From contig CAZRRN010000002.1 in NCBI GenBank assembly GCA_964602475.1, positions 1 to 64,000 of the forward strand: DNA of 64,000 nucleotides. Direction: 5' to 3'. The notes beneath the pieces are model-generated. The model searched no databases. It was not told the DNA's origin and worked only from the letters and a program-made list of their open reading frames with translations. The position numbers and the translations under genes were made by a program. This document shows, one piece after another, positions 61,684-64,000 of this stretch (the first letter of the stretch is position 1; each line of letters begins with the position of its first letter). The stretch is from SZUA-448 sp964602475. GTDB taxonomy: Bacteria; Bacillota; Clostridia; Lachnospirales; Lachnospiraceae.

Positions 61684-62775
61684 TCACTTTTTTTTCTTTA
61701 GGCACTGATATGCAATTAACGGAACCAAAAGCAGTCCGGCAACTGCAACGCATTTTGCAGCGGTGATAAGGGTTTCTTTGGATATATTACATTTCTGATC
61801 ACAAAAGCCTTTAGTTCTTTCTTTTGAATTTTTTGTTTCTAATATTTTATTTGTTTTTTCTTTTTCGTCTTGGCGGAAGTTAACGGTTACTCTTTTCGGA
61901 TTCACCGCAGAATATCTTTGATCTGAAGAATGATCTACAGCCATGATACTGTCAAACAGAATTTCGTCTGTGTTATAGTATGGTTCTGAATTCGGAAGCT
62001 TATTTTCATCCGGTAATTCAAACGATTTATTTAAAGCCGTTCCTTCTTCTGAAACAGTATCTGATTCACCGGATGTGCTGTGTTCTTCCCCTGGAATAGT
62101 TGCCGATTCATCAAGTGTGACAGGCTCTTTTATAATCAATTCCTCGGACGCATCAGCAGAGCTTACAACAGTAAGTTCTTCATCAAGATAATGTAAAATT
62201 AGATTCACTGCTTCTCTGTCATCTTCAAAGGCGGTATTTTTATTAATCAGTTTACGATAGCAGGATAAAATATCGCTGCGATATTCAACGAGTCCCAGAT
62301 AAATATGTTGAAAATCTTTGTTTTTGGGAAGCTTAAAGTTCCAGAAATCATTTACAGCACGTTCTGTTTTATCACTTTTTTCGAGAGGAAGCCACGACAG
62401 AAAAGCTGCTGTATTAATCGGTTTATGCTGTTCCATACAACGAATCAGCCATACATCAAAACCAATCTCAATTGCCAGTTTTGAATAATAGTATTTGCTG
62501 TCAATTCGTCCGTCATTCAGAAGGGAACTGATTACTACATCATAAACAAAATATTTCGCTGTTGCATAAATATATGAAATTGATTCACGGTCTAGTTCAA
62601 TACCAAAGGTAAGATGAAATTCCTGTCGTATCAGATCAATACAGGACTCATCTTTTGCACGAAGATAGCACGTATGTAAAATTCGATAATATTCTTCATA
62701 AAACAGATCTTTTCCTACCGATCCACAGTTCTTTTTACAAAATTCCTTCCCGGAAATTGTATTCTGATATCCCAT
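61684..62775 (-). CDS. Unknown tail-anchored protein
   Basis: About 363 residues. The N-terminal 215 residues are helical and Cys-containing, with GKEFCKKNCGSVGKDLFYEEYYRI and IEIGFDVWLIRCMEQ. An acidic, Ser/Thr/Glu-rich linker covers about 220-300. A single membrane helix (about 338-357) and KKKK end the protein, so the bulk should be cytoplasmic if tail-anchored. ATG 62775 follows a GGGGG stretch. No family recognised. It lies 10 bases upstream of the radical SAM gene and may be co-transcribed. Confidence 0.75.
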   Translation of the reverse strand: MGYQNTISGKEFCKKNCGSVGKDLFYEEYYRILHTCYLRAKDESCIDLIRQEFHLTFGIELDRESISYIYATAKYFVYDVVISSLLNDGRIDSKYYYSKLAIEIGFDVWLIRCMEQHKPINTAAFLSWLPLEKSDKTERAVNDFWNFKLPKNKDFQHIYLGLVEYRSDILSCYRKLINKNTAFEDDREAVNLILHYLDEELTVVSSADASEELIIKEPVTLDESATIPGEEHSTSGESDTVSEEGTALNKSFELPDENKLPNSEPYYNTDEILFDSIMAVDHSSDQRYSAVNPKRVTVNFRQDEKEKTNKILETKNSKERTKGFCDQKCNISKETLITAAKCVAVAGLLLVPLIAYQCLKKKK

Positions 62776-62828
62776 ATGATACCCCCAAAATATCCTATTG
62801 GTTTCTTTTTTACACGATAACACAAAAT

Positions 62829-62845
62829 GTCTTGATAATCAAGAC
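62829..62845. promoter_or_regulatory. Palindrome upstream of the tail-anchored gene
   Basis: GTCTTGATAATCAAGAC is a perfect 7-3-7 inverted repeat in the divergent region between the unknown gene and tyrS. It may be an operator. Confidence 0.4.
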
Positions 62846-62906
62846 GTTCTGAATCGATAGGGGGTATTTTCTTTCAACTTAAATTGTGAAAAAAGAATTT
62901 CAAATA

Positions 62907-62935
62907 TTGTAAAAGAGTTAAGAATCATTTATAAT
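62907..62935 (+). promoter_or_regulatory. Promoter of tyrS
   Basis: TTGTAA and perfect TATAAT are separated by 17 bases. Only about 45 bases lie between it and the start codon, too short for a T-box. Confidence 0.7.
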
Positions 62936-62986
62936 AATACAGGTTATATAATACAGAAAGCTTTATCAGTCAATTAGGAGGACATT

Positions 62987-64000
62987 ATGTCACAGAATGT
63001 TTATGATATACTGCAGGAACGAGGCTTTATTGAACAGACAACAAATGAACAGGAAATCCGGGATCTTCTCGGAAGAGAAAAAGTAACCTTTTATATTGGA
63101 TTTGATGCAACAGCAGATAGTCTTACTGCCGGTCATTTTCTTACCGTTATGGCAATGATGCATATGCAGCGTGCAGGTCATCGTCCTATTGCACTTCTTG
63201 GTGGCGGAACCACGATGATTGGTGACCCAACCGGTAAATCAGATATGCGTACCATTATGACAAAAGAAACTATTCAGCATAATGCAGATTGTTTTCATAA
63301 GCAGTTATCAAAATACATCGACTTTACCGATGGAAATGCAATTATAGCAAATAATGCAGACTGGCTTCTTGATTTAAATTATGTTGATTTTCTGCGTGAA
63401 ATCGGTGTTCATTTTTCTGTTAACAAAATGATCACAGCTGAGTGCTATAAACAACGTATGGAACGGGGACTTACCTTCTTTGAGTTTAATTATATGCTGA
63501 TGCAGTCCTATGATTTCTGGAAACTGAACAAAATTTACGGATGTAATCTGGAACTTGGTGGAAATGATCAGTGGTCCAACATGCTCGGTGGTGTAGAACT
63601 GATTCGTAGAAAAGAACAAAAACCGGCCTACGCTCTTACATTTAAGCTTCTGACTACCAGCGAAGGCATAAAGATGGGTAAAACAATGAAGGGTGCATTA
63701 TGGCTTGATCCCCTTAAGACATCTCCTTATGAATTTTATCAGTACTGGAGAAATATCGAAGATGTGAAAGTTGAGGAATGTCTTGGTCTTCTCACCTTCC
63801 TTCCGATGGATGAGGTTCGCCGTCTAGGAGCCCTAAAGGATTCGGAGATAAATTACAGTAAGGAGATTTTAGCTTACGAGATTACAAAAATCGTTCACGG
63901 TGAAGAAGAAGCTATGAAAGCCAGAGAAGCCTCCAAAGCATTATTTGGTGGTGCTGCCAATACCGAAGATATTCCAACGACAGTTTATAGTGTGGAACAA
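62987..64000 (+). CDS. tyrS: Tyrosine--tRNA ligase (partial, C-terminus beyond the window)
   Basis: The first 338 codons are present and run off the window edge. The class I signature is GHFL in [33 protein letters not shown] and the KMSKS-like KMGKT follow, all as in TyrS. It charges tRNA-Tyr. The missing part is the rest of the anticodon region and the S4-like C-terminal domain. Start follows TTAGGAGGACATT. Confidence 0.97.
   Translation, partial: MSQNVYDILQERGFIEQTTNEQEIRDLLGREKVTFYIGFDATADSLTAGHFLTVMAMMHMQRAGHRPIALLGGGTTMIGDPTGKSDMRTIMTKETIQHNADCFHKQLSKYIDFTDGNAIIANNADWLLDLNYVDFLREIGVHFSVNKMITAECYKQRMERGLTFFEFNYMLMQSYDFWKLNKIYGCNLELGGNDQWSNMLGGVELIRRKEQKPAYALTFKLLTTSEGIKMGKTMKGALWLDPLKTSPYEFYQYWRNIEDVKVEECLGLLTFLPMDEVRRLGALKDSEINYSKEILAYEITKIVHGEEEAMKAREASKALFGGAANTEDIPTTVYSVEQ

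Overview
The window reads as a chromosomal segment of a low-G+C, spore-forming Firmicute of the class Clostridia, most likely Lachnospiraceae. The grounds are the spoIVA gene beside gpsA, the mreB-mreC-mreD-mrdA-minC-minD-minE-rodA-mgsA order, a stand-alone FlhB-tail gene next to rnhB, a DUF4321 gene, and the split pair of radical-SAM genes beside rng-rplU-prp-rpmA-obgE. The assignment is inference from gene content and order; no species is named. No rRNA, tRNA, CRISPR array, prophage or insertion sequence was recognised.

Layout. 1-6.7 kb: a sugar isomerase-like gene, a GNAT acetyltransferase, alaS and a two-gene ABC exporter. 6.8-13.9 kb: an accessory plant-polysaccharide locus with a secreted, C-terminally membrane-anchored GH5 endoglucanase, a secreted membrane-anchored protein made of four 155-residue repeats plus a divergent fifth module, and a CE2-like acetyl esterase without a signal peptide. 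13.9-31.7 kb: housekeeping genes (rpsU, lepB, rbgA, rnhB, ylqH-like, yraN, pgeF, der, plsY, gpsA, spoIVA, a membrane MutS-like ATPase, mutS, mutL, miaA and a PLP enzyme). 31.8-41.6 kb: radC followed by the cell-shape and division-site operon mreBCD-mrdA-minCDE-rodA-mgsA. 41.7-47.6 kb: small orphan genes, then a HlyD-like gene, the yggS-like gene, sepF, divIVA, lspA and rluD. 47.6-51.4 kb: an AAA/DUF4143 ATPase, a BlaI-type repressor, a XerS-like tyrosine recombinase and a TtcA-like tRNA thiolase. 51.4-53.2 kb: a yneA-like LysM gene divergent from lexA with four SOS-box-like sites between them. 53.3-62.8 kb, minus strand: rsfS, yqeK, nadD, yhbY, obgE, rpmA, prp, rplU, rng, the radical-SAM pair and a tail-anchored unknown. 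The window ends inside tyrS.

How it fits together. The GH5, repeat and esterase genes look like a surface module that cuts beta-glucan near the cell and then removes acetyl groups inside it. The mre/min/rod block couples wall elongation to division-site choice, and a MinE-type Min system coexists with DivIVA. MutS, MutL and a membrane MutS relative are consecutive. LexA and the YneA-like protein form a self-contained SOS division checkpoint.

The most interesting items are the tandem repeat module as a candidate unclassified glycan-binding domain, the BlaI/XerS-like pair with a shared inverted 14-bp motif and a dif-like palindrome between the two genes, the roughly 245-residue insertion in PBP2, and an assembly artefact (100 Ns flanked by an exact 55-bp duplication) just after sepF.
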